Assembly (NCBI GenBank): GCA_040754075.1
Contig: JBFMDH010000032.1
Location: 26,255-90,254 of the forward strand
From: Acidobacteriota bacterium
Lineage (GTDB): Bacteria; Acidobacteriota; Blastocatellia; UBA7656
Reading direction: 5' to 3'
Length of the DNA stretch: 64,000 nt
Within the stretch, counting starts at the first letter, position 1. Every line of letters starts with the position of its first letter. Below the pieces are notes generated by a model. The model did no database searches. It worked only from the letters and a program-made list of their open reading frames with translations, and had not been told where the DNA came from. Of this stretch, positions 36,015 through 43,604 are shown piece after piece. A program made the position numbers and the translations under genes.

Positions 36015-38117
36015 ATGCGAAATAGATTTTTACATTTCATCACCCTCGTTTTGCTCTGTTTGATGTTACAGATGAGTTTTATCGCCACTGCACAGGAACA
36101 CAAAATGTACCCGAAGACTCGTGTTGATAATGTCACGGAAACCATTCACGGCGTCACCCTCACAGACCCTTATCGCTGGCTCGAAGACCAGGACGCGCCG
36201 GAAACCCGCGCCTGGCTCAACGAGCAAATCGCTTACACCAATTCGCTGCTGAATGCCCGACCCGAACGCGAAGCCATCAAAGCGCGTCTCGAAAAACTTT
36301 TTAAAATCGATACTCAGGGGGTGCCGACCGAAAGAGGCGGACGTTACTTTTTCTCGAAACGTCGCGCCGACCAGAATCAATCGGTCATCTATATGCGCAA
36401 AGGGCAGACGGGCAAAGATGAAGTTCTGCTTGACCCCAACGGCGCAAGCGCCGATAACACCATCTCCTATTCGCTGCTCGATATTTCCGAAGACGGCAAA
36501 CTGATGATCTATGGCATACGTCAGGGCGGCAAAGACGAAGTGACCGTAAAGGTCATGGATGTCGATACCCGCAAGGATTTGTCCGATATGCTTGAAGAGA
36601 GCCGTTATTTCGGGGTTTCGATGAAACCCGATAAGAGCGGATTCTATTATTCGCAGTTCGGCAAAAAAGGTCCAAGGGTTTTTTATCACCGGATGGGAAC
36701 CGACAGTAAACAGGATACAAAAATTTTCGGCGATGGTTATGATCAAGGTTACATCATCGGCGCGGGGCTTTCCGAAGACGGACGCTACTTGCTCATCAAT
36801 GTCTTTTACGGTTCGGCGGCTGACAAAGTCGAAGTCTGGGTGCAAAACCTTGCCGAAGGCGGCGAAATCAAACCCATTATCAAAGATATGAAAGGCAGTT
36901 TTGCGCCGACTATTGCCGGTGACAAGATGTATGTGCAAACCAACTGGAAAGCGCCGAATTATCGCTTGCTTGAAATTGATTTGCACAAGCCCGATAGAGA
37001 CAACTGGAAAGTCGTCATTACCGAACAGCCATTTGTAATGAACGGGTTTTCGATGGTCGGCGGAAAATTGTTCGTCAATTATTTGGAGAATGTTTCTTCG
37101 CGTTTGAAAGTCTATGAGCCGACGGGAAAATTCATCAAAGAGATTCGCTTTCCGGCTATCGGCTCATCCAGCGGCATGATTGGTGATTGGGCGAAATCGG
37201 AAGCCTTTTATACCTTCAATTCATTCGCGCAACCGACAACGATTTATCGCTATGATGTGAAAACCGGAAGACAAACGGTGTTTGCGAAAATCAAAGTGCC
37301 GGTCAACAGCGCGATGATTGCTGTCAAACAGGTGTGGTATGCCTCAAAAGACGGCACACGGGTTCCGATGTTTTTGATTTACAAAAAAGGCTTGCAACTC
37401 GATGGCAACCGTCCGGTTTATTTGACCGGATATGGCGGATTCAATGTCAGCCTCAGCCCAAGTTTTTCGGCGCTGGCGGCTTATTGGGCAGAGATGGGCG
37501 GCGTATACGCGGTTCCCAATTTGCGCGGCGGCAGTGAATTTGGCGAGAAGTGGCACAAAGCCGGAATGCTCGAAAATAAACAAAACGTCTTTGACGATTT
37601 TATCGCGGCGGCTGAATGGTTGATTCAAAACAAATATACCAATTCATCGAAGCTGGCGATTTCGGGCGGTTCAAATGGCGGACTACTGGTCGGCGCGGCG
37701 ATGACCCAACGACCCGATTTGTATCAAGCGGTGATTTGCGCGGTGCCGCTGCTGGATATGATTCGCTATCAGAATTTTTTAGTGGCGCGATTCTGGGTTC
37801 CCGAATACGGTTCGTCGGAAGACGCGCAACAGTTCAAATACATTTTGAAATACTCGCCCTATCACAATGTCAAAAAAGGTGTGAAGTATCCCGCAGTGAT
37901 GTTTACCACCGGTGACAGTGACACGCGGGTTGCGCCGCTGCACGCCAGAAAAATGGCAGCATTGATGCAATCGTCAACCGGCGGCGATAAACCGATTCTT
38001 CTGCATTACGATACCAAAGCCGGACATTCGGGGGGGCTCCCTGTAACTAAACAGATTGAAGATGCTGCCGATAACCTGACGTTTTTATTCTGGCAACTTG
38101 GCATCGTGACAAAGTAA
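36015..38117 (+). CDS. Prolyl oligopeptidase family protein (S9A), secreted
   Basis: 700 residues. Signal peptide (MRNRFLHFITLVLLCLMLQM, cleavage near TAQ), then the conserved prolyl-oligopeptidase start HGVTLTDPYRWLEDQDAPET, a propeller domain to about residue 420 and the hydrolase domain. Catalytic residues: Ser553 in SGGSNGGLLVG, Asp636 in GDSDTRVAP, His671 in KAGHSGG. It cleaves peptides after proline. AAAGGAGG lies upstream of the ATG. A good terminator follows at 38149. Confidence 0.94.
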   Translation: MRNRFLHFITLVLLCLMLQMSFIATAQEHKMYPKTRVDNVTETIHGVTLTDPYRWLEDQDAPETRAWLNEQIAYTNSLLNARPEREAIKARLEKLFKIDTQGVPTERGGRYFFSKRRADQNQSVIYMRKGQTGKDEVLLDPNGASADNTISYSLLDISEDGKLMIYGIRQGGKDEVTVKVMDVDTRKDLSDMLEESRYFGVSMKPDKSGFYYSQFGKKGPRVFYHRMGTDSKQDTKIFGDGYDQGYIIGAGLSEDGRYLLINVFYGSAADKVEVWVQNLAEGGEIKPIIKDMKGSFAPTIAGDKMYVQTNWKAPNYRLLEIDLHKPDRDNWKVVITEQPFVMNGFSMVGGKLFVNYLENVSSRLKVYEPTGKFIKEIRFPAIGSSSGMIGDWAKSEAFYTFNSFAQPTTIYRYDVKTGRQTVFAKIKVPVNSAMIAVKQVWYASKDGTRVPMFLIYKKGLQLDGNRPVYLTGYGGFNVSLSPSFSALAAYWAEMGGVYAVPNLRGGSEFGEKWHKAGMLENKQNVFDDFIAAAEWLIQNKYTNSSKLAISGGSNGGLLVGAAMTQRPDLYQAVICAVPLLDMIRYQNFLVARFWVPEYGSSEDAQQFKYILKYSPYHNVKKGVKYPAVMFTTGDSDTRVAPLHARKMAALMQSSTGGDKPILLHYDTKAGHSGGLPVTKQIEDAADNLTFLFWQLGIVTK

Positions 38118-38148
38118 TTAAACGATTGTTGAACGCAATCAAACCGAA

Positions 38149-38196
38149 GAAGGATGCTTGGAAGAAAATCAAGCTGGATTCTTTCAAGCATCCTTC
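38149..38196 (+). terminator. Rho-independent-like terminator after the prolyl oligopeptidase gene
   Basis: GAAGGATGCTTG with the flanking GAAGAA pairs with TTCTTTCAAGCATCCTTC to give an 18-bp stem with a single G-U pair, followed by AAATTTTATG. Confidence 0.75.
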
Positions 38197-38199
38197 AAA

Positions 38200-38888
38200 T
38201 TTTATGAATGAAAAATAGCAATACTTTTCAAGAGTAAATATTTACTAATCCATATTCGGGTTTGCTTTCCGATAGACGCTTCCTGCGGCATCCTGCCTTG
38301 ACCAGCATTCATTTAAAACTTGGTAATTCGCAAGCCTTTGAAGCGGAATGGCGGATTGGAAAAAATGCCGGCGGTTGATTTTCCCAGTCATTTTAATTGA
38401 ACTCAGTCAGCCAGGAAATTCATTTTGACTTTGGTTGCTGACAACTTTGCGAAGGCAGCATAACAAACAGCAAAAGATTCAAATGGAAATAGCAGAGTTA
38501 GGTGATTCATCAATTACTTCTTTTCTCTGGAACAACGGTTGCTCTTCCCAGTTTTGTTGATTCTTTAAAATTGCAGAAGTTTTGCAATGCTTCACAAGGT
38601 GGATTCAATCTTCATACTAAAGTCGCTATCCCTCCCAGCCACTTTTAGAAGCTGCTGAAGGGTTTATTCATCCAGGGTAGTCGGGTTTCAAGGTTTGGAA
38701 AGACCCCGCTAAATCGGGTCGAATAACATTTCAATCAATAAATCGAATCAGGGTTTTAAAGCTCACTGGATATCGGTGTCTCTAGGGGTATTTTCATATC
38801 AATGGAACATTGGGATGTCACCCTGGCACGACTTTACCCGCAATAACTTTTTGCTTTTCATTCATCATGGCCACGTGAGGTATTGTTC
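38200..38888. other. Long intergenic region, no gene recognised
   Basis: About 690 bases without a convincing frame on either strand. Only the small hairpin GACCC-CGCTAAATC-GGGTC (about 38702-38720) stands out. It probably contains the promoter and leader of the subtilase gene; the sequence near the start (CCACGTGAGGT) supplies its ribosome site. A structured or regulatory RNA cannot be excluded. Confidence 0.4.
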
Positions 38889-41009
38889 ATGAAAAAGAGA
38901 GCAAACCTGGTCTTCAAGACTATTGTCACCACCTTTATCATCGGCATTTTTGCCTTTGAACTGACACCAAAACTTTTTTCGGCGCAGCGTGCCGAGTTAG
39001 CGTCCGCGCATCTACAGCAACGCAATTTTGAACCCCTCAACGCCATTCATAAAATCGCTCCCGACATCGAAGAAGCTATCGAAAAAGTTTCGCGCAAATT
39101 AAAAACCGATAAACGTGAGCGCGTCATCGTGCAATTGCGAAGCGTCACGCCGCTTAATCATCAACTCGCCGATCAGGTGAGCGCAGAGGTTCGCGATGAA
39201 ATGTTTGCCACGGAAAGGCGAGCCAATCAAATGCGCGCCGCTTCACTAACCGCAAAAATTCAAACGCTTGCCGGGCGTGTGCATAAATCGTTTAATCGCC
39301 TGGGACTCATTGCTGCGGAATTGCCGCTATCGAAAATTCGTGAACTCGAAAGTGACCCGGAAATCGCTTATATCAGTCCCGACCGCCCGTTGGAATTTTT
39401 AGGTCATCTGGAAATCACAACCGGCGCAGCGCAGGCGCGGTCTGTCGTCAGCGGAACCACTTTGACCGGGCGCGGCGTCGGCATCGCCGTCATTGATAGC
39501 GGCATCAATGCCTATCATCGGTCGCTGACGGCGAGCGGTTTTGTCACTTCAAATTTGAGCGTGTTGAATTCCGAAAGCGGAACTTCCGATGTGGTGCCGG
39601 TGGCGCGGTCGTTTACAGCAAGCAGCGCCTCTGCTTATGACATTTATGGACACGGCACCCATGTCGCTTCGCTGATCATCGGCAAATCCGATTTTTCCAA
39701 CGGCTATTACACAGGTATTGCGCCGGATGCCAAACTCATCAACCTGAGAGTTTTGGATGATAACGGGCAGGGAATCGCCAGCGGGTTGATTGCGGCGCTC
39801 GACTGGTGCATCGCCAATCAAGCGACCTACAACATTCGGGTGATCAATTTGAGTTTGGGCACTGCGCCAACTGATAGTTATCGCACCGACCCGCTATGTC
39901 TGGCGGCGCGTCGGGCTTTCAACGCAGGCATTGTGGTGGTCGCCGCCGCTGGCAATTACGGGAAAGATTCGCAAGGCGGAAAAGTTTATGGGGCGATTCA
40001 TTCACCGGGCATTGACCCCTCGGTTATCACCGTCGGCGCATCGAACACGCTGGGAACCGATGGGCGTTCGGATGACGGGGTAGCATCGTTTAGTTCGCGG
40101 GGACCGACGCGAGGATTTTATACGGACTCGGCGGGCGTCAAACATTATGACAATTTAATCAAACCCGATTTGGTTGCGCCCGGTAACCGGTTGATTGCGG
40201 CACAGGCTTTAGGCAAACCTTCAGGCGGATTGCTCAGCACGCTTAAAAATACTTTGGTCAATCAATATCCCTCGTTGAAAGTTGCCAGCAACTCAACCAT
40301 CACGGCGCTGGGCGGATTGATTACCTATCAATACCCTATCGGCACTATGTATTTGAGCGGCACCTCGATGTCTGCGCCTGTGGTGTCGGGGGCTGCGGCT
40401 TTAATGTTACAAGCCAACCCTTACCTCACACCGAGTCTGGTGAAAGCGATTTTAATGTACACGGCGCAACCGATTCGCGGGTTCAATACGCTGGAACAGG
40501 GCGCTGGACAATTGAACATTGATGGCGCTGTGCGCATTGCTTGTCTGGTGAAAACCAACCTGAGCGATTTAACCAACGGTGCGGCGATGTTAAATAGCGC
40601 CTTACCCAACCCGCAAGCCAGTAGCATTGTCGGAGAGACCTGTTACTGGGGACAGGGCGTGATTACGGATTATTGTTTTCTGTACGGCAGCGAATTGATG
40701 ACCCAATGGCAGGGCGTTTATGCGAGCGGAACGCTGTTGGCGGATGGCACGGAAATCAGTGGTGATAACATCACCCGCGCCGATGGACTGACAACCAGCG
40801 GCGTGCAAAACAGCGACGGGGTGATGACTGCAAGCGGCACTCTGCTTGCCGATGGAACCTTGCTCGCAAGCGGCACTCTGCTTGCCGATGGAACCTTGCT
40901 CGCAGACGGCACTTTGCTTGCTGATGGCACGTTGTTAGCGGATGGCAAACCGAGCGCCGCGACGGCGATTCTCGGCGAAAATACCACCTCGATGCGACCC
41001 GCGCCATAA
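38889..41009 (+). CDS. Subtilisin-like serine peptidase (S8) with LADGTL hexapeptide repeat tail
   Basis: 706 residues from the ATG at 38889 (GTGAGGT upstream). A signal-like N-terminal segment (about 8-28) and a pro-region with an inhibitor I9-like pattern (about 75-165, RVIVQLRSVTP and IAYISPDRPLEFLG) precede the catalytic domain. Asp203 (VIDSGIN), His255 (GHGTHVASL) and Ser493 (SGTSMSAPVVSGAA) form the triad. After residue 560 comes an Asp/Gly-rich tail whose units LADGTL follow the hexad rule [LIV]-[GAED]-x-x-[STAV]-x of left-handed beta-helices. A terminator follows at 41038. The related enzyme at 46218-48287 has a similar but distinct repeat tail. Confidence 0.88.
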   Translation: MKKRANLVFKTIVTTFIIGIFAFELTPKLFSAQRAELASAHLQQRNFEPLNAIHKIAPDIEEAIEKVSRKLKTDKRERVIVQLRSVTPLNHQLADQVSAEVRDEMFATERRANQMRAASLTAKIQTLAGRVHKSFNRLGLIAAELPLSKIRELESDPEIAYISPDRPLEFLGHLEITTGAAQARSVVSGTTLTGRGVGIAVIDSGINAYHRSLTASGFVTSNLSVLNSESGTSDVVPVARSFTASSASAYDIYGHGTHVASLIIGKSDFSNGYYTGIAPDAKLINLRVLDDNGQGIASGLIAALDWCIANQATYNIRVINLSLGTAPTDSYRTDPLCLAARRAFNAGIVVVAAAGNYGKDSQGGKVYGAIHSPGIDPSVITVGASNTLGTDGRSDDGVASFSSRGPTRGFYTDSAGVKHYDNLIKPDLVAPGNRLIAAQALGKPSGGLLSTLKNTLVNQYPSLKVASNSTITALGGLITYQYPIGTMYLSGTSMSAPVVSGAAALMLQANPYLTPSLVKAILMYTAQPIRGFNTLEQGAGQLNIDGAVRIACLVKTNLSDLTNGAAMLNSALPNPQASSIVGETCYWGQGVITDYCFLYGSELMTQWQGVYASGTLLADGTEISGDNITRADGLTTSGVQNSDGVMTASGTLLADGTLLASGTLLADGTLLADGTLLADGTLLADGKPSAATAILGENTTSMRPAP
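40830..40947 (+). repeat. 18-bp/36-bp tandem repeats encoding LLADGT-type hexads
   Basis: 40830-40865 and 40866-40901 are perfect 36-bp duplicates (two hexads each), followed by degenerate 18-bp copies to about 40947. The identity suggests recent slippage expansion. They encode the C-terminal repeat tail of the subtilase. Confidence 0.85.
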
Positions 41010-41037
41010 ATTGACCAATCTACTCAGCGTTTTTATG

Positions 41038-41066
41038 GAGGTCTGGCAATAAACCAGACCTCTTTT
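41038..41066 (+). terminator. Rho-independent terminator after subtilase 1
   Basis: GAGGTCTGG-CAATAAA-CCAGACCTC followed by four T residues, 28 bases after the stop codon. Confidence 0.9.
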
Positions 41067-41211
41067 GATTTACCATCTCTCAGGTGATTTTTTTCAACAG
41101 GCGCGAGATACAAAAAAGTTTAGTATCATCCCGCTGTTTGAAATTTCCTTAGCCAAAAAAAATTCGCCATCAGGGAATTCAGGAATTCTCAATTTAAAAG
41201 GCGGTTCTGCA

Positions 41212-41532
41212 ATGTGGATGAAACTCTTTGTCATCGCTTCCGTCACCATGATTGTCGCGCTTGCCATCGGCTTTCTCGGCGGCATCTTTCTGTTGATTGC
41301 GCTTAACGGATTCAGCGAATCGCGCGCCACGCCAATTCTTATCACGTACATCATTATCGCTTTGCTGGGGACGCTCACCTTATCCACGCTTGTGAGTTGG
41401 GGCTTCGCCAAAAGGTTAGCCGATGCAACGCCGATTTCATTTGGCGGCGTGTTGAGTGTTAATCTGATTTCTCTGCTGGGCATTTTGCTTGTCGGCGCAG
41501 CATCCATTTCCATCTGGTTAAAATTAAAATGA
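41212..41532 (+). CDS. Small membrane protein, three predicted transmembrane helices
   Basis: 106 residues from the ATG at 41212 (AAAGGCGG upstream); a longer frame to 41065 is preceded by the terminator and is unlikely. Hydrophobic segments are VIASVTMIVALAIGFLGGIF, TPILITYIIIALLGTLTLST and SVNLISLLGILLVGAASISI. Function unknown. It ends 11 bases before the M24 gene, so they probably form an operon. Confidence 0.7.
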   Translation: MWMKLFVIASVTMIVALAIGFLGGIFLLIALNGFSESRATPILITYIIIALLGTLTLSTLVSWGFAKRLADATPISFGGVLSVNLISLLGILLVGAASISIWLKLK

Positions 41533-41543
41533 ATAGGTGAAGA

Positions 41544-42977
41544 ATGAAACGAACAAAACGAATCATCGCTTTGATACTTTGGTTAGCTATCATCCTATCA
41601 CTTTCAACATTGGCTCAAGGTTCAAAAATCAAACGCAAGCCAACGTCCGTTGCATCAGATCAACCACCCCGATTCTCGCCAATTCAGCCGATTCTTTCTC
41701 CAAAAATGCTGCCGCCGCTTCGTGAACAGGCAGCCATTCAACAGCAATGGTTGAAACTGAGACTTGAGCGTGTCTTGCCAACGCTGATGCGCAAAGCAGG
41801 CGTACAGATGTGGCTGGTGATTTGTCGCGAATATAATGAAGACCCGGTCTTTGATTCGCTGGTCTCGCCAACCATGTTTGCCGCAAGGCGGCGCACGATT
41901 TATATCTTCTTTGATCGCGGCGAAGAAAAAGGCGTCGAACGCCTGGCGCTTGGCGGCGGCTCGCAGGGCGGACTCTACACCGTCTATCGCGACCCCGAAG
42001 TTGAAAACCGCGAAATCTATGGCGAAGGGCAATGGGTGCTGCTGCGCAAATTGATTGAAGAACGCAAGCCCGCCACCATCGCCGTCAATATTTCGCATAC
42101 GCACGCTTTTGCCGATGGACTGTCGGCAGGCGAACGCGAAAAACTCGAAACGATTTTACCCGCCGAATATTTGAAACGTCTGGTGCGCGCCGAAAATCTG
42201 GCGCTCGAATACGTCTCGATTCGGTTGCCGGAGATGTTGCCGATTTATAAACAGATGATGGAGATTGTTCACTCACTCATCGCCCGCGCCTTTTCCAATG
42301 AAGTCATCACGCCGGGCAAAACCACCAATGAAGATGTGGTCTGGTGGCTGCGTCAACAGGTAAATGATTTGGGACTCGGCACCTGGTTTCAACCGTCCAT
42401 TCGCGTGCAAAAGCCTGCAAAAGCCGGTGTGCGCATGCTCTCGGAGGACGCGCCTGTCATCATCGAACGCGGCGATGTTTTGCACGTCGATTTCGGCATC
42501 ACCGCCATGCGCCTCAATACGGATACCCAACACATGGGCTATGTTTTGCGCGAAGGCGAAACCGACGTACCGGCAGGCATCAAGAAAGCCTTAGCCAATG
42601 CCAATCGCTTGCAGGAAATTTTAATTGAACGAATCAAGCCGGGTCGCAGCGGCAATGACGTGTTGCAAGAGGCGCTCGCCGAGATGAAAAAAGAGGGCAT
42701 CAACGGCACGATTTATACGCATCCGATTGGCGACCACGGACATGGCGCGGGACCGTTGATTGGACTTTGGGATCGGCAACAAGGCGTGCCCGGTCGCGGC
42801 GATGTGTTGATATTGCCAAACACCTGGTTTTCAATCGAACTGCAAGCGACCACGCCGGTTGCCGAATGGGGCGGCAAAGAATTATTCGTCGGCGAGGAAG
42901 AAGACGGCATGATTGATGCGCAGGGCAAATTTTCGTGGATACTCAAACGCCAAACCGAATTTCATCTGGTGCGATAA
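41544..42977 (+). CDS. M24-family (Xaa-Pro aminopeptidase-like) metallopeptidase, secreted
   Basis: 477 residues with signal peptide (MKRTKRIIALILWLAIILSL). An N-terminal creatinase-like domain (about 60-200) precedes a pita-bread catalytic domain. Metal ligands are visible in order: VLHVDFGITAM, LNTDTQHMGY, HPIGDHGHGAG, WFSIELQAT and GEEEDGMID. M24 enzymes remove the N-terminal residue next to proline with two metal ions. It fits the surrounding set of secreted peptidases. Confidence 0.9.
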   Translation: MKRTKRIIALILWLAIILSLSTLAQGSKIKRKPTSVASDQPPRFSPIQPILSPKMLPPLREQAAIQQQWLKLRLERVLPTLMRKAGVQMWLVICREYNEDPVFDSLVSPTMFAARRRTIYIFFDRGEEKGVERLALGGGSQGGLYTVYRDPEVENREIYGEGQWVLLRKLIEERKPATIAVNISHTHAFADGLSAGEREKLETILPAEYLKRLVRAENLALEYVSIRLPEMLPIYKQMMEIVHSLIARAFSNEVITPGKTTNEDVVWWLRQQVNDLGLGTWFQPSIRVQKPAKAGVRMLSEDAPVIIERGDVLHVDFGITAMRLNTDTQHMGYVLREGETDVPAGIKKALANANRLQEILIERIKPGRSGNDVLQEALAEMKKEGINGTIYTHPIGDHGHGAGPLIGLWDRQQGVPGRGDVLILPNTWFSIELQATTPVAEWGGKELFVGEEEDGMIDAQGKFSWILKRQTEFHLVR

Positions 42978-43056
42978 TTTGAATTGAGCGTTGTCGATTT
43001 AATCCGGGTGTTTCGTTCGTTCAATGGCGGTTGTCGAAAGCCTTGTGGTTTTTCAA

Positions 43057-43095
43057 AAGCAAAGCGGTCAGGTTCATCATCTGACCGCTTTGCTT
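43057..43095. terminator. Bidirectional terminator between M24 gene and peptide gene
   Basis: AAGCAAAGCGGTCAG (43057-43071) pairs with CTGACCGCTTTGCTT (43081-43095) across a 9-base loop. The region is convergent: the M24 gene ends at 42977 on plus and the peptide gene ends at 43144 on minus. T-containing tails occur on both sides. Confidence 0.8.
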
Positions 43096-43143
43096 GTTGT
43101 TCGGGCAATGTTTATGAAGGTTGAGATAAATTTTGTGCTTCGC

Positions 43144-43245
43144 TTATTCGGCTAAGGTTAAGCCCGGAGCAATCACTTCTTCCATCTCTTCGATATTGAG
43201 GTCATCAACCATCACGCCTTCGAGGTCAGTTCTTTGGTTAATCAT
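43144..43245 (-). CDS. 33-residue peptide ending in GLTLAE
   Basis: A very short gene with a strong ribosome site (AAGGAGAT seven bases before the ATG at 43245). The peptide starts MINQRTDLEG, is strongly acidic (VDDLNIEEMEEV) and ends IAPGLTLAE just before TAA. The final GLTLAE is the exact hexad repeated nine times at the C-terminus of subtilase 2 (46241-46422), and the DNA of this segment is nearly identical to one of those repeat units. It has no transmembrane or Cys features. It could be a leader-type precursor (RiPP-like), a regulatory or signal peptide, or a remnant of a repeat gene. It is flanked downstream by a terminator and has repeated dyads upstream. Confidence 0.6.
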   Translation of the reverse strand: MINQRTDLEGVMVDDLNIEEMEEVIAPGLTLAE

Positions 43246-43437
43246 TTTTTATCTCCTTGTTAATTCAATTCAAGTTTAATGGGTTAAAAGCTTTGTCGCG
43301 TTTATAACTCTGAGCTTTTATCTCTTGGTTACGCCTATCCCTATGGCAACGACCGTACCACAATCAAAAAACCTCAAGCTTGATGACCACAGTTTTAAAA
43401 TCAACAACTTAGACCTGAAGGCGGTTTTCATACAGGT

Positions 43438-43551
43438 GTGTAGCAGCTACACGCCGAGGCGACCGGGTTTTCACCGGAAGTCAATAAACCCTTCAAGAAT
43501 TTAATTTACGTGATGGTGTGTAGCGCGTACACAAGAGTGAAGCAACTACAC
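43438..43551 (-). promoter_or_regulatory. Repeated 15-bp dyad sites upstream of the peptide gene
   Basis: 43438-43452 is GTGTAGCAGCTACAC, a palindrome with one central base. 43518-43532 is GTGTAGCGCGTACAC, 80 bases away, sharing GGTGTGTAGC and TACAC. 43537-43551 is a weaker third version (GTGAAGCAACTACAC). They form a candidate operator cluster 190-310 bases before the peptide start. A plus-strand reading of these sites in codons (VCS-YT) also exists, so coding cannot be fully excluded. Nothing else is seen in the remainder of 43246-43604. Confidence 0.5.
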
Positions 43552-43604
43552 AGTCAAATGGATGAGGTGAAGTTGAGAAGCCTTGCCGGGAAAGGGTTGG
43601 GCGA

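Noticed and set aside
38830..38850. CTGGCACG-like sequence resembling the -24 box of a sigma-54 promoter
   Set aside because: The -12 GC element is absent at the required distance.
43343..43504. 53-codon plus-strand frame containing a VCSSYT segment upstream of the peptide gene
   Set aside because: No ribosome site, and the interesting segment coincides with a palindrome better explained as an operator.
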